Source: Lewinellaceae bacterium SD302
GTDB taxonomy: Bacteria > Bacteroidota > Bacteroidia > Chitinophagales > Saprospiraceae
Assembly (NCBI GenBank): GCA_002591745.1
Contig: PDLQ01000027.1
Coordinates: 1 to 64,000, forward strand
Direction: 5' to 3'
Length of the DNA stretch: 64,000 nucleotides
The position numbers and the translations under genes are program-made. Below are positions 18,885-27,974 of this stretch, piece by piece (position 1 is the first letter of the stretch; every line of letters starts with the position of its first letter). The notes beneath the pieces are model-generated. The model had not been told where the DNA came from. It made no database searches and saw only the letters and a program-made list of their open reading frames with translations.

Positions 18885-21800
18885 ATCATTACCTCCTCCA
18901 CTTCATTTACGTCTGCCCCCAGCCAAACTTGTCGGCTAACCTGACTCAAGAAGCTGCTGCCGAGGTAAATCTCACGAACACTTCGCTCGCCATTTTGGTG
19001 GGTGAGCATCAATCTGCTCACGCCAGCTTGGGGCGAATACCATCGTCCGCCGGGTGAATTGGGTAAACGATAAGCACGCGTTGGCCCCTGGTTTTCAGCG
19101 GCTACGGCTATTCGTTGATCGCCGCTACGAAGGGTAACGAGCGTACGGCCATTTCCTGGAACGTAAAGTCCACTCTCCTGAATAGACAATGGACGGAAAG
19201 TTTTGTCCGCGGGTTGGTAAATCAGGCAGATACCGTTCATCGCGTCCAGGCGTCCGCCGCCGGTTTCTGTGCCATAGTCGTTCCCGATCGCCATGATGTC
19301 GAGATAACCGTCACCATTGAGGTCGGTAGTTACGCCACCGAAAAGGGGGGCGAGTTGAGCTTCTAGTGGCAGGGTGTGAAAGGCAAAATTTCCGTCGCCC
19401 AGATTTTCCACCCAGCAGGAACGGAGGTAGTTGGCCCGTAGGGCAGTCACCTCGTCATTTGGAAAGTCTTTCAAAAACTGGGGCATGGTAGTACGGCCAA
19501 AATCGCGGTGTTTGGGATAGACCAACTTGACCATTACGACTTGTTTTTCGGTGTCTTTGCGCTGGAAGTGAGGAAATTCTTTTAACCTGCCCATAGAGTC
19601 AAGTGCACGGTCGGCAACCAGTAGGTCGTATCCACCATTTCTATCGAAATCAGCGCCGTAGAGGCCCACAAAGTCTTCCCCATTTTGCTGGTAAAGGTGG
19701 TTGCCACCGAAGTTGGTGGCCAGGTAGTCTATATCGCCATCGTGGTCGAAATCCGCGCCGGTCAGGCCGTTCCACCAACCGACGTGATCCTGGAAAACCT
19801 GTGGGGTATTCTCGGAGAGTGTACCGCCATCGTTATGAAATAAGCGTAGCGGCATTCCCTGGCCACCGACGAGCAGGTCAATCCAGCCGTCGTTGTCATA
19901 GTCTGTGAAGAGGGCATCAGTGACCAGGCCAAGTTTTTCGAACAGTTCAGTTTGGGCCAGGGTGAACTGCCCTTTTCCGTTATTGAGCATCAAGTAACTG
20001 TCCACAGCTTCCGGATAACGGGCCGGAGCCAGGCGACCACCCACGAAAAGGTCGAGGTCTCCGTCCTGATCTACGTCGGCGGCGCGGACGCAAGAGGAAG
20101 AGTTCTTAATCTTCGGCAGGGCATTGTCGGCGAGCTCAAAGTTGCCACTTCCGTCGTTGATGAGCAGGCGATCTAGGTAGTCGTTGCTGGAAATGCTCAG
20201 TTCACTGCCGCCGGAGGCGAGGTAAAGGTCCTGGTCGCCGTCTCCGTCGGCATCGAAGAAAAGACTGCCCAGTTCTTCCTGCCCCTTGCCGTGTCCTTCA
20301 AAAGGTACTGGAGAAAAGCCGCCACTCGCTTGTTGCAAAAGTAATTCGCCGGCGTAAAAGTGGGAGCCGCTACGGTAAAGGTCATCGAGGCCGTCACCGT
20401 TCACATCGGCGACCGCCAGGCCGGGACCGTACTCGGAAAGCTTGTGCGGCAATAGTGGTTGCACGTTGAAGTCAATAAAAAGGCTGTCTTTATGCGGGCC
20501 GAAATTTGCAACCAAATTTGGTGCGGAGTCCAATACCGGACGGTCGTCCATAGATTCAGCCGCGCCGGCGGCTGCGCTACCTTGTGGTCCGGCAATTGTA
20601 ATGACTTTGTTGTAATTGTCGATCTCGTGAACGGATATTTGCCCGCCCGGCCAGCTAACCATAAGTGAACTGGCTGATCGTTCCCCGATCCCGAAGTAGA
20701 GGTCCTGGCTTACACTGGATAAGTAGCCCCGCGTTGGGTTTTGGTAATGAGTGGCAAGTATCTGTCCTTGTTCATCCAACAGGTCTACCCTTGCGCCCGT
20801 TGCAGCGGTGTTTCCATCTGATTGTTGTAGGCGAACGCCGACAAAGGTCGGCTCATCCGTTATCCGCTGCTCCATCAGGTTGTTACGGTAAAGGAAACAT
20901 CTGTCGTTGATGTTGTTGACTACGTAATCCAGGTCGCCGTCGCCATCCAGGTCAGCATAGATCGCTCCGTTGCTATAGGAGGGAACGTCCATGCCCCATT
21001 CCTGGGTCACTTTTTTAAAGGTAGGTACTGCCCCACCGTCATTGGCGTAGGCGTAGTTGGCCAGTTTGATCTCTGGAATTTGGGGGATGAGCATTTCGCG
21101 GCTGGCAATATTGCCCACCCGGATGTTGTAATCCATAAAATCCATGTCGGTCACGTCCTTGGGGAAACCGTTAGAAATAAGAAGGTCGCGGTCGCCGTCG
21201 AAATCATAATCGGCAGCCAGAACGGACCAGCTCCAGTCCGTGGCCGCTATCCCGGCCTGGCCGCCCGTTTCGGCAAAGATCGGAAGGGAATCACCTTCCG
21301 GTCGTGGGCCACGCGCCAACTGTAATACATTGCGGGTATACTGATACTGGTAGCCGTAGCGGTCGTTGTTGATGTAAGCGAAGTAGTTATTGGCCGGCAT
21401 CATGGACTTACGGCGGGCATTGGTTTCGGGAAACATATCCAGGGCCACTACGTCGTCCAGTCCGTCATTGTTGAGATCGGCCACTTCGTTACCCATAGCG
21501 GAATAGGCCGTGTGTTTGAAGTAGTCATCAGCCCGGTCGGTGAAGGTGCCATCTTGGTTGTTGATCCAAAGGAGGTCATTAGTAACGTAATCGTTAGTAA
21601 CGTAGATGTCTGGCCAACCATCGTTGTTGAGATCGCAGATACTGAGGCCCAGCCCGTAGCCATCCATGTTGATGCCTGCTTCAGAAGTGGCATCGACGAA
21701 AACCGGATGGCCATCGCCCTGATCTCCTTCATTACGGTACAACCGATCATTACGGCGTCCGCTACCGTCCTTTTTTTTAGGGAGATAACGATTGGGGATC

Positions 21801-22402
21801 ATGCGGTTGTCCATCTCATTGATCACCAGATAGAGGTCCAGGTCACCGTCGCGGTCATAGTCGAGGAACGCGGCCTGGGTTGTGTGGCTGGTGTCGGCAA
21901 TTCCGTAATCTCCGGCTTGTTCGCTGAAGCGGGGAACGCCGTTTTCACCGTTTCCTTCGTTGATGTAGAGTAAGTTTTTTCTGCGATTTCCGGTGGCGTA
22001 AACCGTGGCTGAAACGTAGAGGTCCGGCCGGCCGTCGGCGTTGATATCGGCTACGGTTACCCCGCTACACCAACGATTGGCGGCGGCTGTTTTGGTTTGG
22101 TCCGTGATATCCTCGAATTGGAGATTGCCGCGATTTAAGTAAAAGGCGTTGGATTCAGTATTTCCGGTGAAGTAGAGATCGGGCAATTCATCACCGTTAA
22201 AATCCGCAACGGCAACGCCACCACCATTGTAGACGAACTCGAAGTCCAGGATGTTGAAGGTGTCATCTTCGGCGATCTGGTTGGCAAATAGTAAGCCCGA
22301 TGTTTCGGCGTCCACCAAGTCGAACAAAGGTGGGGTGGATGAATCTTGGCAGGCGGAAAATACACACAGGCAAATCAGCCAATAGACTGGAAATCTAGTC
22401 AT
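18872..22402 (-). CDS. FG-GAP (VCBS) repeat lipoprotein with ASPIC/UnbV domain
   Basis: Predicted outer-membrane or surface lipoprotein of 1176 residues; the N-terminus ends LICLCVFSAC, a lipobox with Cys near residue 18. Many calcium-loop FG-GAP/VCBS units follow (DFNGDELPDLYFTG, DINADGRPDLYVSA, DYDRDGDLDLYLV, DLDGDGDLDYVVNN), forming a beta-propeller. An ASPIC/UnbV segment sits in the middle (GARVDLLDEQGQ to LYFGIGERS). A second propeller set follows and the C-terminus is not a T9SS domain. Proteins of this kind often sit beside SusC/SusD pairs in Bacteroidota, and here the gene is divergent from susC across 275 bp. It probably works with that uptake system, but its ligand is unknown. Its stop codon lies inside motif copy 5. 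Confidence 0.85.
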   Translation of the reverse strand: MTRFPVYWLICLCVFSACQDSSTPPLFDLVDAETSGLLFANQIAEDDTFNILDFEFVYNGGGVAVADFNGDELPDLYFTGNTESNAFYLNRGNLQFEDITDQTKTAAANRWCSGVTVADINADGRPDLYVSATVYATGNRRKNLLYINEGNGENGVPRFSEQAGDYGIADTSHTTQAAFLDYDRDGDLDLYLVINEMDNRMIPNRYLPKKKDGSGRRNDRLYRNEGDQGDGHPVFVDATSEAGINMDGYGLGLSICDLNNDGWPDIYVTNDYVTNDLLWINNQDGTFTDRADDYFKHTAYSAMGNEVADLNNDGLDDVVALDMFPETNARRKSMMPANNYFAYINNDRYGYQYQYTRNVLQLARGPRPEGDSLPIFAETGGQAGIAATDWSWSVLAADYDFDGDRDLLISNGFPKDVTDMDFMDYNIRVGNIASREMLIPQIPEIKLANYAYANDGGAVPTFKKVTQEWGMDVPSYSNGAIYADLDGDGDLDYVVNNINDRCFLYRNNLMEQRITDEPTFVGVRLQQSDGNTAATGARVDLLDEQGQILATHYQNPTRGYLSSVSQDLYFGIGERSASSLMVSWPGGQISVHEIDNYNKVITIAGPQGSAAAGAAESMDDRPVLDSAPNLVANFGPHKDSLFIDFNVQPLLPHKLSEYGPGLAVADVNGDGLDDLYRSGSHFYAGELLLQQASGGFSPVPFEGHGKGQEELGSLFFDADGDGDQDLYLASGGSELSISSNDYLDRLLINDGSGNFELADNALPKIKNSSSCVRAADVDQDGDLDLFVGGRLAPARYPEAVDSYLMLNNGKGQFTLAQTELFEKLGLVTDALFTDYDNDGWIDLLVGGQGMPLRLFHNDGGTLSENTPQVFQDHVGWWNGLTGADFDHDGDIDYLATNFGGNHLYQQNGEDFVGLYGADFDRNGGYDLLVADRALDSMGRLKEFPHFQRKDTEKQVVMVKLVYPKHRDFGRTTMPQFLKDFPNDEVTALRANYLRSCWVENLGDGNFAFHTLPLEAQLAPLFGGVTTDLNGDGYLDIMAIGNDYGTETGGGRLDAMNGICLIYQPADKTFRPLSIQESGLYVPGNGRTLVTLRSGDQRIAVAAENQGPTRAYRLPNSPGGRWYSPQAGVSRLMLTHQNGERSVREIYLGSSFLSQVSRQVWLGADVNEVEEVMMASK

Positions 22403-22477
22403 AAAGTCGGTGGCTTGAAATCTAAAAATAGGATAATAATCGGGGTAAGTTACGGATATAGTTGTCGATTCAAGCCA

Positions 22478-22489
22478 GCGAAAATTCGC
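22478..22489. promoter_or_regulatory. Short inverted repeat GCGAA-AA-TTCGC in the divergent gap
   Basis: Compact dyad midway between the FG-GAP/ASPIC gene and susC, flanked by TCGATT and AATCGA. A possible operator for the divergent pair. Confidence 0.35.
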
Positions 22490-22575
22490 TAGGTTAAATC
22501 GACGAATTTTGCACTTTAATGAAAGATTTTACAATCATTGGGCGTGAAAATGCGATTTTCAAAAATTTTCGGACA

Positions 22576-22605
22576 TTTGAGGCACTTTGATTGAAATATA
22601 ATTTG
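22576..22605 (+). promoter_or_regulatory. Predicted promoter of susC/susD
   Basis: TTTG at 22576-22579 and TATAATTTG at 22597-22605 are separated by 17 bp. This resembles the Bacteroidota -33/-7 pair, although the -7 box is one base off the standard TAnnTTTG spacing. The leader to the susC ATG would be about 70 nt. Confidence 0.45.
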
Positions 22606-22677
22606 CTTATTGTGAATTGTACCATTTCTGTCTTAGAGCTTTGGTAATCATGCTTAACTTCTAAACTCACACTTATT

Positions 22678-25600
22678 ATGAAACAATTTTTATGCTTATT
22701 GCTGCTCGTGCTCACCACGGCAGCGGTTGGCGCCCAAACTACCGTGACTGGTACCTTGGTGGATTCAGACGGTTTTCCCCTACCCGGGGCGACTATTCTG
22801 GCCGAAGGAACCAGTTCGGGTACCGTAGCTGACCTTGACGGCAACTACAGTATTTCCGTTCCAGCGGGTGTCGAAAACCTTGTTTTCTCCTTTACGGGAT
22901 ACGAAACCCAAACCGTTGCTATTGGCGGCCGTACTACGATCGACATCACGCTTTCCGAAGGGGTGGCGCTGGATGAAATTGTCGTGACCGGCTATTCCGT
23001 CACGAACAAACGTCAAACCACCGGAGCGGTTTCCACGGTATCTACCGAGGAACTTACTGCCATTCCAAGTGGTAACGTGGAGCAACAGTTACAGGGTCGT
23101 GCACCGGGTGTAACCGTTATCACTAATGGTCAGCCAGGTACAAGTTCCATTATCCGTATTCGTGGATTCGGTTCATTTGGTGGTAACGCTCCACTCTACG
23201 TCGTAGATGGTGTACCGGTAGACAACATTGAGTTTCTCAACCCCGATGACATCGAGGCCACTTCCATTCTGAAAGACGCAGCTTCTGCTTCTATTTACGG
23301 CTCTCGTGCCGCCAGTGGTGTAGTTGTAATTCAGACGCGTCGCGGCAAGAAAACCGCCCAGCCAATGAAAGTGAGCTACAATGGTTTAGTTGGCTTCACC
23401 GATCCTGGTCAGGGTCCCGAGTTCCTGACACCACAACAAGATGCCGACAAAACGTGGGAAGCCCTGCGTAACGATGGTCTGTCTCCCGGTGATGATGGCT
23501 GGGGACACCCACAGTATGGAGATGGCGCCACACCCGTTCTTCCTGACTTCATTATGGTCGGTAGTGAATTTGGTGTCGTTGGTGAGGTCAACCTGGACGA
23601 GCAACGTGAGCTATACAACGTTGATGCCCGTAACGGATCGCTTTACCAGGTAATGCGTGCTAATAAAGAAGGCACGGATTGGTACGACGCCGTTACTCGC
23701 ACCGGTATTCTTCAACGTCATACCCTTGGCTTTAGTGGATCTACCGAAGCTTCCCGCTACTACGTAGGCCTGGGTGCCCAGGTGCAGGAAGGTATCTTGA
23801 AGAATAACGATTTGAAGCGGTACTCATTCCGCATCAATACGGAATTCGACCTGACGCCACACATCAGAATTGGTGAAAATTTGCAAATCACCCACCGTCA
23901 GGCCAACGGCCTTATCGGCGACGGAGGTGGTGCAGGATCAGCTGATGATGAAAACAGTATCCTCGGTGCCTTCCGGATGAACCCGATAATTCCCGTCTAT
24001 GATGAGTTCGGAGGTTACGCTGGTACACGGGCCGCTGGTTTTAACAACCCGCTCAACCCGGTTGCCGAACGTGATGGTGTAGTAGACAACCGCGGATTCA
24101 GCAATCGGATTTTCGGTAACGCTTACATTGAGATCGAGCCAATCGAAGACTTAGTAGTACGTTCCAGCTTCGGTGGAGGCTTTATTGGCTTCAACAGCCA
24201 GTTTTACAACCGCCAAACCTACGAGAACTCTGAGAACAACGCCAGTTTCGGCTACGGTGAAAACCAGGGTTACTTCAACGACTGGATTTGGACCAATACG
24301 GTCAAATACGGAAAGTCGTTCGGCAGTAATAATTTTGATGTGTTAGTAGGCTATGAGTCTATCGAGTCCGGTAACGGCCGGGTCAGTGGTGCGAGTGGTA
24401 TCAACCCCTTCAGCCGCGACATTAATTTTATCAACCTTTCCACCGTTCAACCGAACCCACCGTTCAGTTCTTACGGCGTACCTGTGAAGTTCGCTTCGGT
24501 ATTCGGTCAGGTGAATTACAACTTCAACGAGAAATACTACCTGACTGCCGTTGTTCGTCGTGATGGTTCCAGCCGCTTCGGTGCCAACCAGCGCTTCGGT
24601 ACATTCCCGGCATTCTCCGCTGCCTGGCGGGTTACTGCGGAACCTTTCATGCAGAACCAGAACTTCTTCACGGATCTGAAAATTCGTGGTGGCTGGGGTG
24701 AAATGGGTAACAGTAACAATGTGAACGCCAACAACCGTTTCTCTTTGTTCGCCCAGTCGCTGGGTGCATCCAGCTATCCCATCACCGGTAGCAACAGCGA
24801 AGCCATTATCGGTTTCTTCCAGAATCGGATCGGTTCCGAGAACGCTCGCTGGGAAACTTCCGTTACCTCCAACATTGGTTTTGACGCCACCATCCTGGGT
24901 GGAAAAGTCGACGTAATTATGGACCTGTGGCGTAAGGAAACCGACGACCTTCTCGTACAGCTTCCTCTGCCTGACGTTAATGGTAACGCAGCCGCTCCGT
25001 CAACTAACATCGGTAGTATGCTGAATCAAGGACTTGATGCGGCGATCATTTACCGTGACAAGTTCAGCAGTAACTTCGGATTTGAAGTTACGCTAAACGG
25101 TGCTTTACTGCATAATGAGATTACCAAGTTTACGGATGATGTAGACTTCTTCGATGGTTTCGGTACCCGAATTGATGGTGCTATTGTACGTAACCAGGTG
25201 GGTAACTCACTGTCTTCTTTCTTCGGTTACCAAGTCGTCGGTCTTTTCCAGGATGATGCTGAAGTTGCCAGCGCCCCTTCTCAAGATGGAGCAGCCCCCG
25301 GTCGCTTCCGTTTCGAAGACAATAACGGTCGTGATGAGAATGGAGATTTGACTGGTGAGCCTGACGGACAAATCACCGAGGCTGATCGGACTATTCTCGG
25401 CAGTGCCGTGCCGGACTTCACCGGTGGATTGAACATCAAACTGACCTATGGACAGTTTGACCTGACTACTTTCCTGTACGCCAGCCTTGGTAATGAGATA
25501 TACAATAACTCCAAGTGGTTCACTGACTTCTATGGTACCTTTACCGGAGCCGCTGTATCTAGCCGAGTACTCGATAGCTGGACCCCGGACAATCGCGATA

Positions 25601-25911
25601 CTGATGTTCCGATCTACGAGTCTACCGCGAACTTCAGTACTTCCACGCAGTCTACCAGCTACTACGTAGAAGATGGTTCTTACCTGCGGATGCAAAACCT
25701 GACTCTGGGTTATACCTTCCCAACTACAGCATTTGGAGGTAGTCTGAATAACTTAAGAGTCGCCGTTTCTGCCAATAACCTCTTCACCATCACTGGCTAC
25801 GATGGCCTCGATCCCGCCGTTGGCGGTGCCGCCGACACTGATTTCGGCGTCGATGTAGGTAACTATCCCGTTACTCGTAGCTACAACTTTAACGTAAGTC
25901 TGGACTTTTAA
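22678..25911 (+). CDS. SusC/RagA-type TonB-dependent outer-membrane transporter
   Basis: Outer-membrane importer of 1077 residues. The signal peptide ends near AVGAQ (about residue 20). A carboxypeptidase-D regulatory-like domain follows (VTGTLVDSDGFPLPGATI, to about residue 105), then a TonB box-like stretch (DEIVVTGYS), the plug domain (to about 225, with IIRIRGFGSFGGNAPLYVVDG) and a C-terminal barrel ending YNFNVSLDF. The family imports oligosaccharides or peptides together with a SusD lipoprotein, and susD starts 29 nt downstream. The substrate cannot be read from the sequence, and no glycoside hydrolase or peptidase is in the cluster. It is divergent from the FG-GAP/ASPIC lipoprotein gene. 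Confidence 0.93.
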   Translation: MKQFLCLLLLVLTTAAVGAQTTVTGTLVDSDGFPLPGATILAEGTSSGTVADLDGNYSISVPAGVENLVFSFTGYETQTVAIGGRTTIDITLSEGVALDEIVVTGYSVTNKRQTTGAVSTVSTEELTAIPSGNVEQQLQGRAPGVTVITNGQPGTSSIIRIRGFGSFGGNAPLYVVDGVPVDNIEFLNPDDIEATSILKDAASASIYGSRAASGVVVIQTRRGKKTAQPMKVSYNGLVGFTDPGQGPEFLTPQQDADKTWEALRNDGLSPGDDGWGHPQYGDGATPVLPDFIMVGSEFGVVGEVNLDEQRELYNVDARNGSLYQVMRANKEGTDWYDAVTRTGILQRHTLGFSGSTEASRYYVGLGAQVQEGILKNNDLKRYSFRINTEFDLTPHIRIGENLQITHRQANGLIGDGGGAGSADDENSILGAFRMNPIIPVYDEFGGYAGTRAAGFNNPLNPVAERDGVVDNRGFSNRIFGNAYIEIEPIEDLVVRSSFGGGFIGFNSQFYNRQTYENSENNASFGYGENQGYFNDWIWTNTVKYGKSFGSNNFDVLVGYESIESGNGRVSGASGINPFSRDINFINLSTVQPNPPFSSYGVPVKFASVFGQVNYNFNEKYYLTAVVRRDGSSRFGANQRFGTFPAFSAAWRVTAEPFMQNQNFFTDLKIRGGWGEMGNSNNVNANNRFSLFAQSLGASSYPITGSNSEAIIGFFQNRIGSENARWETSVTSNIGFDATILGGKVDVIMDLWRKETDDLLVQLPLPDVNGNAAAPSTNIGSMLNQGLDAAIIYRDKFSSNFGFEVTLNGALLHNEITKFTDDVDFFDGFGTRIDGAIVRNQVGNSLSSFFGYQVVGLFQDDAEVASAPSQDGAAPGRFRFEDNNGRDENGDLTGEPDGQITEADRTILGSAVPDFTGGLNIKLTYGQFDLTTFLYASLGNEIYNNSKWFTDFYGTFTGAAVSSRVLDSWTPDNRDTDVPIYESTANFSTSTQSTSYYVEDGSYLRMQNLTLGYTFPTTAFGGSLNNLRVAVSANNLFTITGYDGLDPAVGGAADTDFGVDVGNYPVTRSYNFNVSLDF

Positions 25912-25940
25912 TAAAAGTGCACACACTAAATTATCATAAA

Positions 25941-27680
25941 ATGAAAGCAATATCTCGCTTTTTCCTACTGCCCGTAGGTGCGCTCGTTTTACTGAGCTTA
26001 CTCTGGGCCTGTAGTGAAGACTTTCTCGAAGTGGCCCCACGTGGTGCCCTCGACACAAACGTTCTCAGCTCCAAAGCCGGTATCGACGGCACCCTTATCG
26101 GTGCTTACTCCCAGCTTGGTGGCCGTGGCAATTACTTCTCCGGCGCCTCCAATTGGGCCAATGGCTCTATCCAGGGCGGTGAGGCAAATAAAGGAACCGA
26201 TGACGGTGACTTCAACGCTATTAATGAACTCGTTCGTTACCAGTTGAACGCTACCTCCCGGATCCCGGCTGACCGCTGGAACGGACTTTTCAACGGTATT
26301 GTACGGGCAAACTCCGTACTTGACCTCCTGGCTGCTTCCGAAGATCCGCAACTTACCGCGGAAGATCGTACGCGCTTTGAGGGTGAAGCCCGCTTCCTGC
26401 GCGGCCACTACTACTTTCAGTTGAAAATTTCCTACGATCAAGCTCCATTTATCTCACCAGGCCTGAGCGTAGAAGAGCAACAAATGGTTGTTTCTTCCCG
26501 CGATATCTGGGATGATATCGAAGCTGATTTCCAGTACGCGTTCGATAACCTGCCCGAAACTATGGCGCAGGCCGGACGTGCCAATAAGTGGGCTGCTGGT
26601 GCTTACCTCGGTAAAACCCAACTCTACCAGGAGAAATGGGAAGCCGCTCGTAATACTCTGCAGACCGTAGTAGACGACGGTCAAACCGCCAATGGCCAAC
26701 CATACGAGCTGCTGGACAACTACGCCGACGCCTTCAACGCTGAGTTCGACAACAGCAGCGAGTCCGTATTTGCTGTTCAGGCTGCCGCTAACTCTGGTAC
26801 CACGAATAACGCTAACCCCGACTTCGTGCTGAACTTCCCGCACAATACTGGTGCTGACGGACCAGGTAATTGCTGTGGTTTCTTCCAGCCTAGCTTTGAC
26901 CTGGTGAATTCTTTCCGGACCGAAGACGGTCTTCCATTGTTGGATAATTCTTACAATGACGATGGCAACGCTCTGGTAAATGACCAAGGCCTTGGCGGCG
27001 GAGACGATTTTACGCCCGATTCCGGCCCCGTTGACCCTCGTCTGGATCACAGTGTTGGTCGTCGTGGTATCCCTTACCTGGGTTGGGGACCACACCCCGG
27101 TGCTCCTTTCATTCGTGACCAAGGGTACGCCGGACCTTACTCGCCCAAGAAGTTTGTTTACTACGCTAGCCAGGAAGGCACTCTTTCTGATGGTACTTCC
27201 TGGACCCGTGGCTACGGTTCGATGAACTACAACATCATTCGCTTCTCCGACGTGCTGCTGATGCTGGCCGAGGCTAAGATCGAAACGGACGATGTTGCCG
27301 GTGGTATGGACTTGATCAACGACGTCCGCGAACGCGCTGCTAACCCTGATGGTTTCATCAAAAATGCAGACGGTACCGATGCTGCTAACTACGAGATCTC
27401 AACCTATTCCGGCATTACCGACAAAGAAGAAGCCCTTACGGCCCTCTACTTTGAGCGTAAAATGGAACTGAGTGGAGAAGGTCATCGCTTCTTCGACCTG
27501 CGTCGTTGGGGGCTTGCCGCTACCGAAATTCCCCGGATCATTGACCACGAGCAACAGTTCTTGCCAGTGGCTTACTCCGGTGCGAACTTTGTTACTCCGC
27601 AGGATCTATTCTACCCGATTCCTCAAGGTCAGATCGATCTGCAGGGACCGGAAGTCCTGCCACAGAATCCTGGCTACTAG
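25941..27680 (+). CDS. SusD/RagB-type outer-membrane lipoprotein
   Basis: Surface lipoprotein of 579 residues that caps the SusC barrel and binds the nutrient. The lipobox is visible (LLSLLWAC, Cys at about residue 24). The N-terminal SusD-like helical part includes RWNGLFNGIVRANSVLD and FEGEARFLRGHYYF. The C-terminal RagB part ends with YFERKMELSGEGHRFFDLRRWG and FYPIPQGQIDL, both typical. The start is ATG 25941 because it opens directly into the signal peptide; an open frame 8 codons longer exists. It follows susC closely and is followed by a strong terminator, so the operon is probably just these two genes. Confidence 0.93.
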   Translation: MKAISRFFLLPVGALVLLSLLWACSEDFLEVAPRGALDTNVLSSKAGIDGTLIGAYSQLGGRGNYFSGASNWANGSIQGGEANKGTDDGDFNAINELVRYQLNATSRIPADRWNGLFNGIVRANSVLDLLAASEDPQLTAEDRTRFEGEARFLRGHYYFQLKISYDQAPFISPGLSVEEQQMVVSSRDIWDDIEADFQYAFDNLPETMAQAGRANKWAAGAYLGKTQLYQEKWEAARNTLQTVVDDGQTANGQPYELLDNYADAFNAEFDNSSESVFAVQAAANSGTTNNANPDFVLNFPHNTGADGPGNCCGFFQPSFDLVNSFRTEDGLPLLDNSYNDDGNALVNDQGLGGGDDFTPDSGPVDPRLDHSVGRRGIPYLGWGPHPGAPFIRDQGYAGPYSPKKFVYYASQEGTLSDGTSWTRGYGSMNYNIIRFSDVLLMLAEAKIETDDVAGGMDLINDVRERAANPDGFIKNADGTDAANYEISTYSGITDKEEALTALYFERKMELSGEGHRFFDLRRWGLAATEIPRIIDHEQQFLPVAYSGANFVTPQDLFYPIPQGQIDLQGPEVLPQNPGY

Positions 27681-27716
27681 TTTTGGCTTAATTGACCGGA
27701 CTTACTAGTCTTTTTG

Positions 27717-27756
27717 GCCCCCGCCCCTGGATTGTTTCCGGGGGCGGGGGCTTTTT
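27717..27756 (+). terminator. Strong intrinsic terminator after susD
   Basis: Perfect 11-bp GC-rich stem GCCCCCGCCCC/GGGGCGGGGGC (27717-27727, 27741-27751) with a 13-nt loop, then TTTTT. It lies 36 nt after the susD stop. Confidence 0.88.
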
Positions 27757-27814
27757 AATTTCAGTCGGTAGCTTAGAACACGATATTATTTTATCGCATT
27801 AGGCTCTCAACTGA

Positions 27815-27834
27815 CATTGCTACTTTGATAGCCA
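27815..27834 (+). repeat. Dispersed intergenic motif, copy 6
   Basis: Reads CATTGCTACTTTGATAGCCA. It lies between the susD terminator and the recQ terminator, in a convergent gap, so it does not point at a gene start. Confidence 0.8.
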
Positions 27835-27875
27835 AAGCGTTGATCGTCTTCTTCCTCGCGGCTAATGGCCAAAGA

Positions 27876-27910
27876 AAAGCCTCCACGGAACACAGTCTCG
27901 TGGAGGCTTT
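27876..27910 (-). terminator. Intrinsic terminator of recQ
   Basis: Perfect 11-bp stem AAAGCCTCCAC/GTGGAGGCTTT (27876-27886, 27900-27910) with a 13-nt loop, followed on the minus strand by a T-rich run. It lies 64 nt beyond the recQ stop and may act in both directions. Confidence 0.75.
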
Positions 27911-27974
27911 CAAAACAGGTCGCAGAAAAACGATTAATCGCCTGTACTGAACCATCAATTGAATCGATGTTTTT

